Below, one piece after another: positions 1 through 6,130 of a stretch of 7,596 nucleotides of DNA. The notes under the pieces were generated by a model, which saw nothing but the letters and a program-made list of their open reading frames with translations, was not told the DNA's origin and made no database searches. Made by a program: the position numbers and the translations under genes. Location: positions 1-7,596 of the forward strand of contig CALJLA010000105.1 in NCBI GenBank assembly GCA_937983055.1, read 5' to 3'. The stretch is from an uncultured Pseudomonadota bacterium (GTDB lineage Bacteria; Pseudomonadota; Gammaproteobacteria; Burkholderiales; Eutrophovitaceae). Numbering within the stretch: the stretch's first letter is position 1; the number at the start of each line of letters is the position of its first letter.

Positions 1-560
1 TGTTGTTGCTGCCGGCGTTCGCGCTCGCCCATGTCGACGGCGGCGACATCGCCGGCGGATTCGTTGCCGGCCTCACCCATCCCCTGCTCGGCCCGGACCA
101 TGTCATTGCGATGGTGGCGGTTGGTCTGTGGGGCGCGCAGCTCGGGCAACCGGCAATCTGGGTGCTGCCGGTGACCTTTCCGCTGGTAATGGCCTTCGGC
201 GGCGTGCTGGGCCTGCTGGGCGTGCCGATGCCGGCGATCGAGATCGGCATTGCATTGTCGGCGGTGGTGCTGGGCGCAATGGTGATGTTCGCGGCGCGCC
301 CGCCGCTCTGGGTGGCCGGCGTGCTGGTGGGCGTGTTCGCGATCTTTCACGGTTACGCGCACGGCGCCGAACTGCCGGAAGCGGCAAGCGCGCTCGCTTA
401 CTCGCTCGGTTTCGTGATCGCCACCGGCGGCCTGCACGCGCTCGGCATTCTGGTCGGCACCATCAACCGCTGGCGCGTCGGCGCGCACGGGCTGCGCGTC
501 GGTGGCGGCGTCATTGCACTGGCCGGCGCGTGGTTCCTCGTCGGGCATCTGGTGCCTTAG
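1..560 (+). CDS. HupE/UreJ family metal (nickel/cobalt) permease, 5' truncated by the window edge
   Basis: This is an inner-membrane protein of the HupE/UreJ family, whose characterised members bring nickel or cobalt into the cell for hydrogenase or urease. Counting from the first complete codon (position 3), two family motifs are intact: HPLLGPDH at residues 26-33 and HGYAHGAE at 116-123, the likely metal ligands in membrane helices. A later GGLHALG (142-148) also fits the family. The chain is almost entirely hydrophobic, with about six membrane segments. The visible N-terminus (LLPAFALA before His10) looks like the end of a signal peptide whose basic part lies before base 1, so the true start is outside the window. 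The stop is TAG at 558-560. No hydrogenase or urease gene is in view, so the metal and client enzyme are unknown. The family call is firm; nickel as substrate is inferred. Confidence 0.88.
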   Translation, partial: LLLPAFALAHVDGGDIAGGFVAGLTHPLLGPDHVIAMVAVGLWGAQLGQPAIWVLPVTFPLVMAFGGVLGLLGVPMPAIEIGIALSAVVLGAMVMFAARPPLWVAGVLVGVFAIFHGYAHGAELPEAASALAYSLGFVIATGGLHALGILVGTINRWRVGAHGLRVGGGVIALAGAWFLVGHLVP

Positions 561-610
561 GCAGCGGACACTGGAACGACTGCACCGCCTGCGGCGGCCG
601 ACGAATGCCT

Positions 611-786
611 TCAACGCAGAGGACGCAGAGAAAAACCGATGCGAAGCGAACCGCCAACGCACCAACGCACCAACGCACCAACGCACCAACGCACCAAGAA
701 GACCGAACCCGATTGACTTCGTGCCTCCGTGACTTCGTGTTTCGTTCCTGGTCTTTCCTCCGCGTCCTCTGCGATCTCTGCGTTGA
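611..786. repeat. Repeat element with inverted arms, between the two HupE-like genes
   Basis: A 20-bp arm at 611-630 (tcaacgcagaggacgcagag) is matched in inverted orientation at 767-786 with two mismatches. The right arm carries one further CGCAGAG-like unit. Between the arms lie an 8-bp tandem repeat (654-697) and two copies of gacttcgtg at 715-723 and 731-739, 16 bp apart. All frames give low-complexity peptides (for example RTNAPTHQ repeated), so it is not coding. From memory, degenerate CGCAGAG/CACGAAG-type repeats of this kind occur dispersed in many environmental bacterial genomes and are often mis-called as small genes. No transposase is present. Whether it moves, and how, cannot be told from one copy. 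Confidence 0.75.
654..697. repeat. 8-bp tandem repeat (ccaacgca x5, plus ccaa)
   Basis: Five exact head-to-tail copies of ccaacgca cover 654-693, and a partial copy (ccaa) follows at 694-697. The array sits inside the larger inverted-repeat element. Copy number could vary by replication slippage. The 8-bp unit is not a multiple of three, so it is unlikely to lie within a gene. Confidence 0.9.
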
Positions 787-797
787 GAGCTCTTGAT

Positions 798-1406
798 TTG
801 CGCACTTTCTCGTACCTCGCACTGGCTGCCATCCTGCTGGCAGGCGGCACGGCCCATGCGCACGCACCCTCTGCCGACGTCGGCGATGTCTATGCAGGGT
901 TGCTGCATGCGCTGACCTCGATCGAGCATGTACTGGCTTTCGCGGCGCTCGGCCTGCTCGGCGGCCGGCACGGACGGCCGGCACAGCCGATGATCCTGCT
1001 GTTCGCAATGGCATTGGCGGTCGGCGCCATGCTGGGGTTGTCGGGTCCGGCGCTGCGCGCCGTCGATCTCACCAACCTCGCCTCCTCAGTGCTGCTCGGC
1101 GCACTGGTCGCCTTCGCCGCGGCGCTCCCGCCGGCGGCGCTCTACGTGCTGACCGCGCTGTTTGGCGCGAGTCATGGCTATGCCAACGGCGATGCGCTCG
1201 CCGCCCCGATCAGTCCATGGCTGTACGTGCCCGGGGTGGCGATCGCCGGTCTGCTGGTGGTGGCCTATGGATTTGCGTTGCAGGATTTCGTCGAGCGGCG
1301 CCGGACCGGCTGGCTGCACATCGCGGTGCGGGTGGCCGGCAGCTGGATCGCCGCCGTCGGCCTGCTGGTGTTTGCTATCAAACTGCGCACGATGCTCGCC
1401 ACCTGA
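798..1406 (+). CDS. Second, divergent HupE/UreJ-like membrane protein
   Basis: This appears to be a paralog of the upstream HupE-like protein: about 202 aa, a signal peptide and about six membrane segments. With the TTG start at 798 the N-terminus reads MRTFSYLALAAILLAGGTAHA, a good signal peptide with an A-x-A cleavage site ahead of a His-starting mature end (HAPSADVG). A gagag stretch at 785-789 lies 8 bp upstream as a possible ribosome site. TTG at 783 and GTG at 729 are in frame, but they fall inside the repeat element and would add a low-complexity leader. The family motifs are altered. HPxxGxDH has become HALTSIEH (37-44; His37, Glu43 and His44 kept), and HGxAHGxE has become HGYANGDA (126-133), losing the second His and shifting the acid. 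It may bind another metal or have a changed role. The stop is TGA at 1404-1406. The family is likely; the function is uncertain. Confidence 0.75.
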   Translation: MRTFSYLALAAILLAGGTAHAHAPSADVGDVYAGLLHALTSIEHVLAFAALGLLGGRHGRPAQPMILLFAMALAVGAMLGLSGPALRAVDLTNLASSVLLGALVAFAAALPPAALYVLTALFGASHGYANGDALAAPISPWLYVPGVAIAGLLVVAYGFALQDFVERRRTGWLHIAVRVAGSWIAAVGLLVFAIKLRTMLAT

Positions 1407-1425
1407 GCGGCACTGAAACCGCTAG

Positions 1426-1457
1426 TGCCCGCCGCCCGTATATGTCCCTGGCGGGCA
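1426..1457. other. Hairpin in the gap before the DoxX gene
   Basis: tgcccgcc (1426-1433) and ggcgggca (1450-1457) form a perfect 8-bp stem with a 16-nt loop, 19 bp after the stop of the second HupE-like gene. A weaker 5-bp stem (agcgg/ccgct, 1406-1423) precedes it. No T-run follows, so it is not a classical intrinsic terminator. It may slow or partly end transcription, or protect the upstream mRNA end. Confidence 0.35.
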
Positions 1458-1504
1458 GGCGGATGCGCGCGGTGCGCACGCTCTTCGCTCCGCGACAGAC
1501 TTCC

Positions 1505-1511
1505 GGAGGGG
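1505..1511 (+). promoter_or_regulatory. Ribosome binding site of the DoxX gene
   Basis: ggagggg lies 4 bp before the ATG at 1516. It is the clearest Shine-Dalgarno sequence seen in the window and fixes the DoxX start. Confidence 0.8.
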
Positions 1512-1515
1512 ACCG

Positions 1516-1995
1516 ATGGACACGACTGCGATCGCGGCGCTGGCGCCGCTCGACCGCCTGCGCGAGTTGCTCAATCGCGGGGGCGATTACTTGAGCCTGC
1601 TCGGACTGCGCCTGCTGCTCGCCTGGGAGTATGGCGAGTCGGGGGTGGTGAAACTGCGCGGAGAGAACTGGTTTCACCACATCAAAGAAGACTTCCCGTT
1701 TCCGTTCAACGTCGTGTCTACTGATATCAGCTGGTTTCTCGCCACCTGGAGCGAACTGCTTGGCGCGGTGGCGCTGGCGATCGGGTTCGCCACGCGCCTG
1801 TTCGGCGTGTCGCTGATCGTGCTCACGCTGGTGGCCTGGTACAGCGTGCACGCCGGCCACGGTTACAACGTGTGCGACAACGGCTTCAAGCTGCCGCTGA
1901 TGTTCCTGATCATGTTCATCCCGCTGGTGCTGAGCGGTCCCGGCAAGCTGAGCATCGACCATCTTCTCCTGAAGCGGATGCAATCCGCGCGCTGA
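1516..1995 (+). CDS. DoxX family membrane protein, HvfX-like
   Basis: This is a 159-aa integral membrane protein with four predicted helices (about 25-42, 73-93, 96-113 and 126-141), the usual DoxX size and fold. The start is fixed by a strong ribosome site. Features recalled from the HvfX subgroup of DoxX are present: a helix-1 end with E42 and K46, then GENW (49-52) and FPFPFN (60-65), then WFLATWSELLG (73-83), and a final KLPL (125-128) with SGPGKLSIDHL (140-150). One Cys (120) sits in GYNVCDNG. HvfX-type proteins are found with small copper-binding RiPP precursors (DUF2282) and their DUF692/DUF2063 maturation proteins, but none of those genes is in this window. It follows two metal-permease-like genes on the same strand after a 109-bp gap that contains a hairpin, so co-transcription is uncertain. 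DoxX membership is firm; the HvfX assignment is from pattern memory, and the molecular role is unknown. Confidence 0.85.
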   Translation: MDTTAIAALAPLDRLRELLNRGGDYLSLLGLRLLLAWEYGESGVVKLRGENWFHHIKEDFPFPFNVVSTDISWFLATWSELLGAVALAIGFATRLFGVSLIVLTLVAWYSVHAGHGYNVCDNGFKLPLMFLIMFIPLVLSGPGKLSIDHLLLKRMQSAR

Positions 1996-2354
1996 GAGTT
2001 TCGATGGACCCGGCGAAAGGCGCGATGAAGAGCGTAAGCGCCGGAGGCGTCGTGGAGAAACATGAAACTCGGATCGATGTTCCACCCTCACCTGGACCTC
2101 CAAAGTTCGTAGGATCACGAAGCGCAGCAAGCCATAAGTCGGCTTGCTGCGACTCCGAAGAACAGAAACTTGGCAAGGGGGCACGAAGGAACACGGCGAG
2201 CGCACACCAAGCGGATTGTGCCCTGCTATGCCTTCTGCACTGACAGCGTCTGACCAAAGCGTAAGACAGCACCTCTCAGAACTTGGGTCCGGGAACTGCC
2301 CAGTCGTCTGCCAGACCGAAAGGCGACGCTCACCCAGCACCCAGGGACTTCACC
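1996..2354. other. 359-bp gap without a convincing gene
   Basis: This gap lies between the convergent ends of the DoxX gene (+) and ybbP (-). Its base composition is visibly less GC-rich than its flanks. Open frames cross it, but none has a recognisable product or the GC-rich third positions of the neighbouring genes. It contains one strong hairpin (2123-2151) and a short inverted repeat (ttcgt...acgaa, 2106-2121). A patch around 2181-2195 (cacgaaggaacac) faintly recalls the CACGAAG-type units of the element at 611-786. It may be decayed or inserted sequence; no promoter or clear T-tailed terminator was found. Confidence 0.6.
2123..2151. repeat. Perfect 11-bp inverted repeat (hairpin)
   Basis: cgcagcaagcc (2123-2133) pairs perfectly with ggcttgctgcg (2141-2151) around a 7-nt loop (ataagtc). 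Lying between two converging transcription units it could act as a bidirectional terminator, but neither side has a T-run. It could equally be a remnant of a dispersed palindromic repeat. Confidence 0.7.
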
Positions 2355-4868
2355 TCAAGCCGCCGCCCGGAACACCTGCATCGGCGGGGTGCGCAGCACG
2401 CGCGCGGTGCCGAGTACGCCGGCCACCGTAACGCCGAGGGCACCGACTGCCAGGCCGGCCAGCCACACGGTCGGCTCGATCGAGTACGGCACGTTGAGAA
2501 TGCGGTGCGCGATCGCCCAGCCGGTGGCGCTGGCGCCCAGCGCTGCGAGCAGGCCCGCCAGTGCGCCGATGAAGAGAAATTCCGCCACCTGGGCGGCACG
2601 CATTTGCCGCGACTGCGCGCCCAGGGTGCGCATCACCGCGGCGTCGAAGCGGCGCTCGTCGTGGGTGGCGCTCACCGCCGCGAACAGCACCAGCAGGCCG
2701 GCAATCACGCTGAACAGAAACACGAACTCCACCGCCCGCACCACCTGGTCGATCATGCGCTTCACCTGCTCCAGGATCGCGGCCACGTCGATGACCAGCA
2801 GGTTGGGAAAGGTACGCACCAGCTCGTCCATCAGGGCGCCGCGTTCGCGCGGCAGGTGAAAGCTGGTGACCCAGCTCGCCGGGTAGTCCTCGAGTACGCC
2901 CGGCGGCGCCAGCACGAAGAAGTTCACGCGGAAAGAATCCCACTCCACCTTGCGCAGCGAAGTGACCTCGACCTCCAGCGGTACGCCCGCCACGTCGTAG
3001 CTCAGCACATCGCCCAGTTCGATGCCGAGCGTTTCGGCGATGCCCTCCTCCATCGACACCACCGCACGACCGTGATCCGCCGGCGCGAACCAGCGCCCGG
3101 CGACGATCACGTTGTCCGGCTGCATCTGCGCCGCCCAGGACAGGTTGAACTCGCGATCGACCAGCCGTTTCGCCCGCTCATCGACATAGTCGCGCGAGGA
3201 CACCGGCCGCCCGTCGATCGCGGTCAACCGCCCGCGCACCATCGGATGCAGCTTCGGCGGCTCGATGCCACGGGCGCCGAGAAATTCGAGAATGGCCTGC
3301 CGCTGCTCGGTCTGGACGTTCACCAGAAAGCGGTTCGGCGCATCCGGCGGCAGGCTCGACTGCCAGCTCGCCAGCAGGTCGTTGCGCACCAGGGTCAGGA
3401 GGATAAGCGCCATCAGCCCGAGCGCCAGCGCCACGACCTGGATCACGCTGCCCACCGCGCGGCGGCGCAGGTTGGCCAGCCCGAAGCGCCAGCTGAAGCC
3501 GGCCCCGGACACCAGGCGCGCCAGCAGCGCCAGGGCACCGGCAGTGACCGCCGCCGATGCCGCCACCAGCGCGATCACCCCGCCCAGCACATAGCCACCG
3601 AGCTTCAGATCCTGCGCCTGCCACAGCACCAGCCCCGCCATCGCAGCCGCGCCCAGCAGGTACGCCGACAGGCCGAGTCCGTCGGGCATGCCGATATCGC
3701 GCCGGAGCACCCGCAGCGTCGGCACCTTCTTCAGCGCGATCAGCGGCGGCAGCGCAAACCCGAGCAGCAGCACCACGCCGGCGACGAAGCCGTGCGCCAC
3801 CGGCTGCCAGCCGGCCGGCGGCAGCGGCACCCGGGACAGCGGCGCCAGCAGGCCCGCCAGCACCTGCTGCGCGGCGAAACCGATGGCGCAGCCGAGCGTT
3901 GCCGCCAGCAGCCCCGCCATCGCGAACTGCAGCAGGTGCAGCCACAGGATCTCCCCCTGGCTTGCGCCGAGGCAGCGCATGATCGCGCAGCCGTCGAGAT
4001 GGCGCTGCAGATGCCGGCGCGCGGCCAGCGCGATCGCGACACCGGCCAGGATCACCGTGAGCAGCGCCGACAGGCCGAGAAAACGCTCGGCGCGGTCGAG
4101 CGCGGAATTGATCTCCGGCCGTGCCTCGCGGATGTCTTCCAGCCGCTCGCCGGGCGCGAGGCGCTGCTCGGCAAACACGCGATAGCGGTCGATCGCCTGC
4201 TCCGGGCCGGCGACGAACAGGCGGTAGCTCACGCGGCTGCCGACGGTGATGAGGCCGGTCGATTCCAGGTCGGCCTCGTTGAACATCAGCCGCGGCCCGA
4301 GATTCAGGAACCCGACGCTCGATTCCGGTTCTTCGATCACCACCGCGGCCAGCGTGAACGCGCGCTCGCCCAGCGTGATGCGCTCGCCGATCGCCACATC
4401 GAGTCGGCGCAGAAAGCGTTCGTCCGCCCACACGGTGCCGGGCTCGGGCACGCGGCCAGGCTCAAACGCCGGACTGTCGGGCGCGGTGCGAATGCGCAAG
4501 TGGCCGCGCAGAGGGAACCCCTCGCCCACCGCCTTCACTTCCGTCAGCAGCGACTCGCCGTCGTGCTGCGCCATGCTGGGAAAACGCACTGCACGGGTGA
4601 TGTCGAGCCCGAGCGCCCGCGCCCGCTTGGCGTACGCGGCGGCGATCGCCTGCTGCGACACCACCACCAGATCCGCGCCCAGCAGCTGGTTGGCCTCACG
4701 CGAGATGGTGCGCGACACCCGGTCGGAAAAGAACGACACCGTGGTGAGGCTCGCCACCGCCACCACCATTGCCGCCGCCAGCACGCGCAGTTCGCCGGCG
4801 CGCCAGTCGCGCGCCAGCAGCCGCGCCGCCAGCCGTAGCCGCCCCAGCGCGCCGAGCCGTTCAGCCAT
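2355..4868 (-). CDS. ybbP: ABC transporter permease, FtsX/MacB type (YbbP-like)
   Basis: This 837-aa inner-membrane protein is the permease partner of the ATPase encoded just upstream. About ten membrane segments are visible: 28-46, 263-283, 311-333, 358-379, 402-417, 424-450, 474-494, 714-733, 761-783 and 802-822. Large extracytoplasmic regions lie at about 50-260 and 500-710. Two FtsX-type domains follow the family pattern, each with a first helix, a basic cytoplasmic turn with a LGA motif (RCLGAS 298-303, RTLGAQ 747-752), then two helices. Length and layout match YbbP of E. coli (about 800 aa). Members of this exporter class are thought to move lipids or envelope molecules by a mechanotransmission-type cycle; the YbbP substrate is not established. 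ATG at 4868 was chosen over an upstream TTG because it starts the recognisable N-terminus and overlaps the ATPase stop by 8 bp, suggesting translational coupling. The frame is intact. Confidence 0.92.
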   Translation of the reverse strand: MAERLGALGRLRLAARLLARDWRAGELRVLAAAMVVAVASLTTVSFFSDRVSRTISREANQLLGADLVVVSQQAIAAAYAKRARALGLDITRAVRFPSMAQHDGESLLTEVKAVGEGFPLRGHLRIRTAPDSPAFEPGRVPEPGTVWADERFLRRLDVAIGERITLGERAFTLAAVVIEEPESSVGFLNLGPRLMFNEADLESTGLITVGSRVSYRLFVAGPEQAIDRYRVFAEQRLAPGERLEDIREARPEINSALDRAERFLGLSALLTVILAGVAIALAARRHLQRHLDGCAIMRCLGASQGEILWLHLLQFAMAGLLAATLGCAIGFAAQQVLAGLLAPLSRVPLPPAGWQPVAHGFVAGVVLLLGFALPPLIALKKVPTLRVLRRDIGMPDGLGLSAYLLGAAAMAGLVLWQAQDLKLGGYVLGGVIALVAASAAVTAGALALLARLVSGAGFSWRFGLANLRRRAVGSVIQVVALALGLMALILLTLVRNDLLASWQSSLPPDAPNRFLVNVQTEQRQAILEFLGARGIEPPKLHPMVRGRLTAIDGRPVSSRDYVDERAKRLVDREFNLSWAAQMQPDNVIVAGRWFAPADHGRAVVSMEEGIAETLGIELGDVLSYDVAGVPLEVEVTSLRKVEWDSFRVNFFVLAPPGVLEDYPASWVTSFHLPRERGALMDELVRTFPNLLVIDVAAILEQVKRMIDQVVRAVEFVFLFSVIAGLLVLFAAVSATHDERRFDAAVMRTLGAQSRQMRAAQVAEFLFIGALAGLLAALGASATGWAIAHRILNVPYSIEPTVWLAGLAVGALGVTVAGVLGTARVLRTPPMQVFRAAA

Positions 4869-5520
4869 TGGCGCGACCATCCAGCCGGCCGGCATCGAGC
4901 CGCAGCCGGCGCGGACAGCGCGCGGCCAGCCGCTCGTCGTGGCTGACCATGACGAGCGTGGAGCCCGTTTCGCCGGTGGCGGCATCGAGATTGCCGGTAG
5001 GCTCGTCGGCGAATACCAGCTGCGGCTCGGGCGCGAAGGCGCGTGCGACCGCCACCCGCTGCTGCTCGCCGCCGGAGAGCTGGCGCGGATAGTGGTCGAG
5101 CCGCTCGCCAAGCCCCACCCGCCGCAGCACTGCTTCGGCGCGCGCCCGCGCCTCGGGCACGCCGGAAAGTTCCAGCGGCAGCATCACGTTTTCCAGCGCG
5201 GTCAGCGCCGGCAGCAGCTGGAACGACTGGAACACGAAGCCCACGCGGTCGCGGCGCAGGCGTGCGCGCCCGTCCTCGTCCAGCGCGAACAGGTCACGGC
5301 CGTCGATGTAGACCTTGCCGGTGCTCGGCGTATCCAGACCCGCCAGCAGCGCCAGCAGGGTCGTCTTTCCGGAGCCGGAGGCACCGAGGATGGCGACCGC
5401 CTCGCCCGGCTCGATTTCGAGCGAGACGTCGTCGAGAATGGTCAGGGAATGCGAACCGGTGGCGACTTGCTTGGTCAGACCGGTGGCACGCACAATGGCG
5501 CCGTTCAGACGTTCAGACAT
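4861..5520 (-). CDS. ybbA: ABC transporter ATPase (YbbA/LolD type) with a short internal gap
   Basis: This 219-aa cytoplasmic ATP-binding subunit presumably powers the YbbP-like permease encoded next to it. Motifs in order: Walker A GASGSGKT (46-53), Q-loop Gln98, signature LSGGEQ (148-153), Walker B LVFADEP (168-174) with catalytic Glu173, D-loop region GNLD (176-179), and H-loop His194. The start at 5520 aligns well with the E. coli YbbA N-terminus. Glu173 to His194 is 21 residues, whereas E. coli YbbA and MJ0796 have 33. The sequence passes from AATG directly to ETGSTLVMVSHD, so about 12 residues (36 bp, in frame) seem missing at about 4971/4972. All named catalytic motifs remain, but the helix between D-loop and H-loop is largely absent, so activity is uncertain. 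The start overlaps that of tesA on the other strand. Confidence 0.9.
   Translation of the reverse strand: MSERLNGAIVRATGLTKQVATGSHSLTILDDVSLEIEPGEAVAILGASGSGKTTLLALLAGLDTPSTGKVYIDGRDLFALDEDGRARLRRDRVGFVFQSFQLLPALTALENVMLPLELSGVPEARARAEAVLRRVGLGERLDHYPRQLSGGEQQRVAVARAFAPEPQLVFADEPTGNLDAATGETGSTLVMVSHDERLAARCPRRLRLDAGRLDGRANG
5503..5518. repeat. Tandem 8-mer gttcagac x2 at the divergent start junction
   Basis: Two exact adjacent copies of gttcagac (5503-5510 and 5511-5518) directly precede the CATG shared by the tesA and ybbA starts. On the - strand they encode part of the ATPase N-terminus (SERLN). They might serve as a binding site for a regulator of tesA or may be coincidence within coding sequence. 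Confidence 0.5.
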
Positions 5521-6130
5521 GTGGTCGAAAATTCTTCGTATGGTACTGCTAGTGGTCGCGGCTCCGGCGAGCGCGCGCCCGACCATCCTGATATTCGGCG
5601 ACAGCCTGTCCGCCGGCTACGGCCTGCCGCAGCGCACCGGCTGGGTGACGCTGCTGGAGCGGCGCCTGGCTGACGACGGCCATGACGCCAGAGTCGTCAA
5701 TGCCAGCATCAGCGGCGAGACCACCGTCGGCGGCAAGAACCGCATCGAGCGCACCCTGCGCCAGCACCGGCCCGACATCGTCATCATCGAGCTGGGCGCC
5801 AACGACGCGCTGCGCGGCGCCCGCCTCGAGGACATCCGCCGCCACCTGTCGGCCATGATCGAACTCACCAAACGCTACAACGCCAAGGTGCTGCTGGTCG
5901 GCATGCGCATCCCGCCCAACTACGGGCGCAAGTACACCGAGGGCTTTCACTCGCTGTATACCGAGGTCGCTAGACAGCACGACGTGGCGCTGGTTCCGTT
6001 CATGCTCGATGGCTTCGCCGACCAGCGCGAGCTGTTCCAGCACGATGGCATCCACCCGGTGGCGGCGGCGCAGCCGCGGGTACTGGATAACATCTACCCG
6101 GCGCTGCAGCGGCTGCTCGGCGGCGGCTAG
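5519..6130 (+). CDS. tesA: TesA-type GDSL esterase / acyl-CoA thioesterase I (arylesterase, lysophospholipase L1)
   Basis: This 203-aa SGNH/GDSL hydrolase should cleave acyl thioesters, lysophospholipids or aryl esters, probably in the periplasm. With ATG at 5519 the N-terminus (MWSKILRMVLLVVAAPASA) is a complete signal peptide ending in A-S-A before Arg20. The later ATG at 5540 would lose the basic end. The conserved blocks are all present: GDSLSAGYG with nucleophile Ser29, SGETTVGG with oxyanion Gly66, LGAND with Asn95, and DGIHP with Asp176 and His179 completing the triad. Length and motifs match E. coli TesA (208 aa precursor). It diverges from ybbA-ybbP, an arrangement also found in E. 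coli. Its start codon overlaps that of ybbA and its stop overlaps that of selD, leaving no private intergenic space, so its promoter must lie within the ybbA coding region. No good Shine-Dalgarno sequence is visible. Confidence 0.93.
   Translation: MWSKILRMVLLVVAAPASARPTILIFGDSLSAGYGLPQRTGWVTLLERRLADDGHDARVVNASISGETTVGGKNRIERTLRQHRPDIVIIELGANDALRGARLEDIRRHLSAMIELTKRYNAKVLLVGMRIPPNYGRKYTEGFHSLYTEVARQHDVALVPFMLDGFADQRELFQHDGIHPVAAAQPRVLDNIYPALQRLLGGG

Noticed and set aside
128..796. Open frame through the end of the first HupE-like gene and the repeat element, with peptide RTNAPTHQ repeated
   Set aside because: The first part is a frame shadow of the permease and the rest is translated repeat. 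Such peptides are a common false gene call on this kind of element.
2004..2243. 79-codon + strand frame starting 8 bp after the DoxX stop, preceded by a weak gagag, with several Cys near the end (ACC, DCALLC)
   Set aside because: It was considered as a small metal-binding peptide because of the HvfX-like neighbour. However, GC-rich third positions are seen only in about the first 19 codons, it has no signal peptide or EGKCG-type repeats, and it crosses a hairpin. It is worth keeping only if homologs exist.
1378..2340. 320-codon - strand frame opposite the DoxX gene and the gap after it
   Set aside because: The part opposite DoxX is an antisense shadow (Gln/His/Arg-rich), and the part in the gap has no recognisable family or start signal.
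2283..4838. Very long + strand open frame (851 codons) opposite ybbP
   Set aside because: Its translation is rich in Arg, His, Gln and Ala with no domain or membrane pattern. It is the usual antisense shadow of a GC-rich gene, and the - strand frame is an unmistakable FtsX-type permease.
4869..5111. N-terminal extension of the permease frame up to a TTG at 5111
   Set aside because: The extra 81 residues lie wholly within the ATPase gene in another frame, are Ser/Pro/Arg-rich, and precede a clear permease start at 4868.
5315..5518. Upstream extension of the tesA frame
   Set aside because: It is antisense to ybbA, and the signal peptide beginning at 5519 makes a longer N-terminus implausible.
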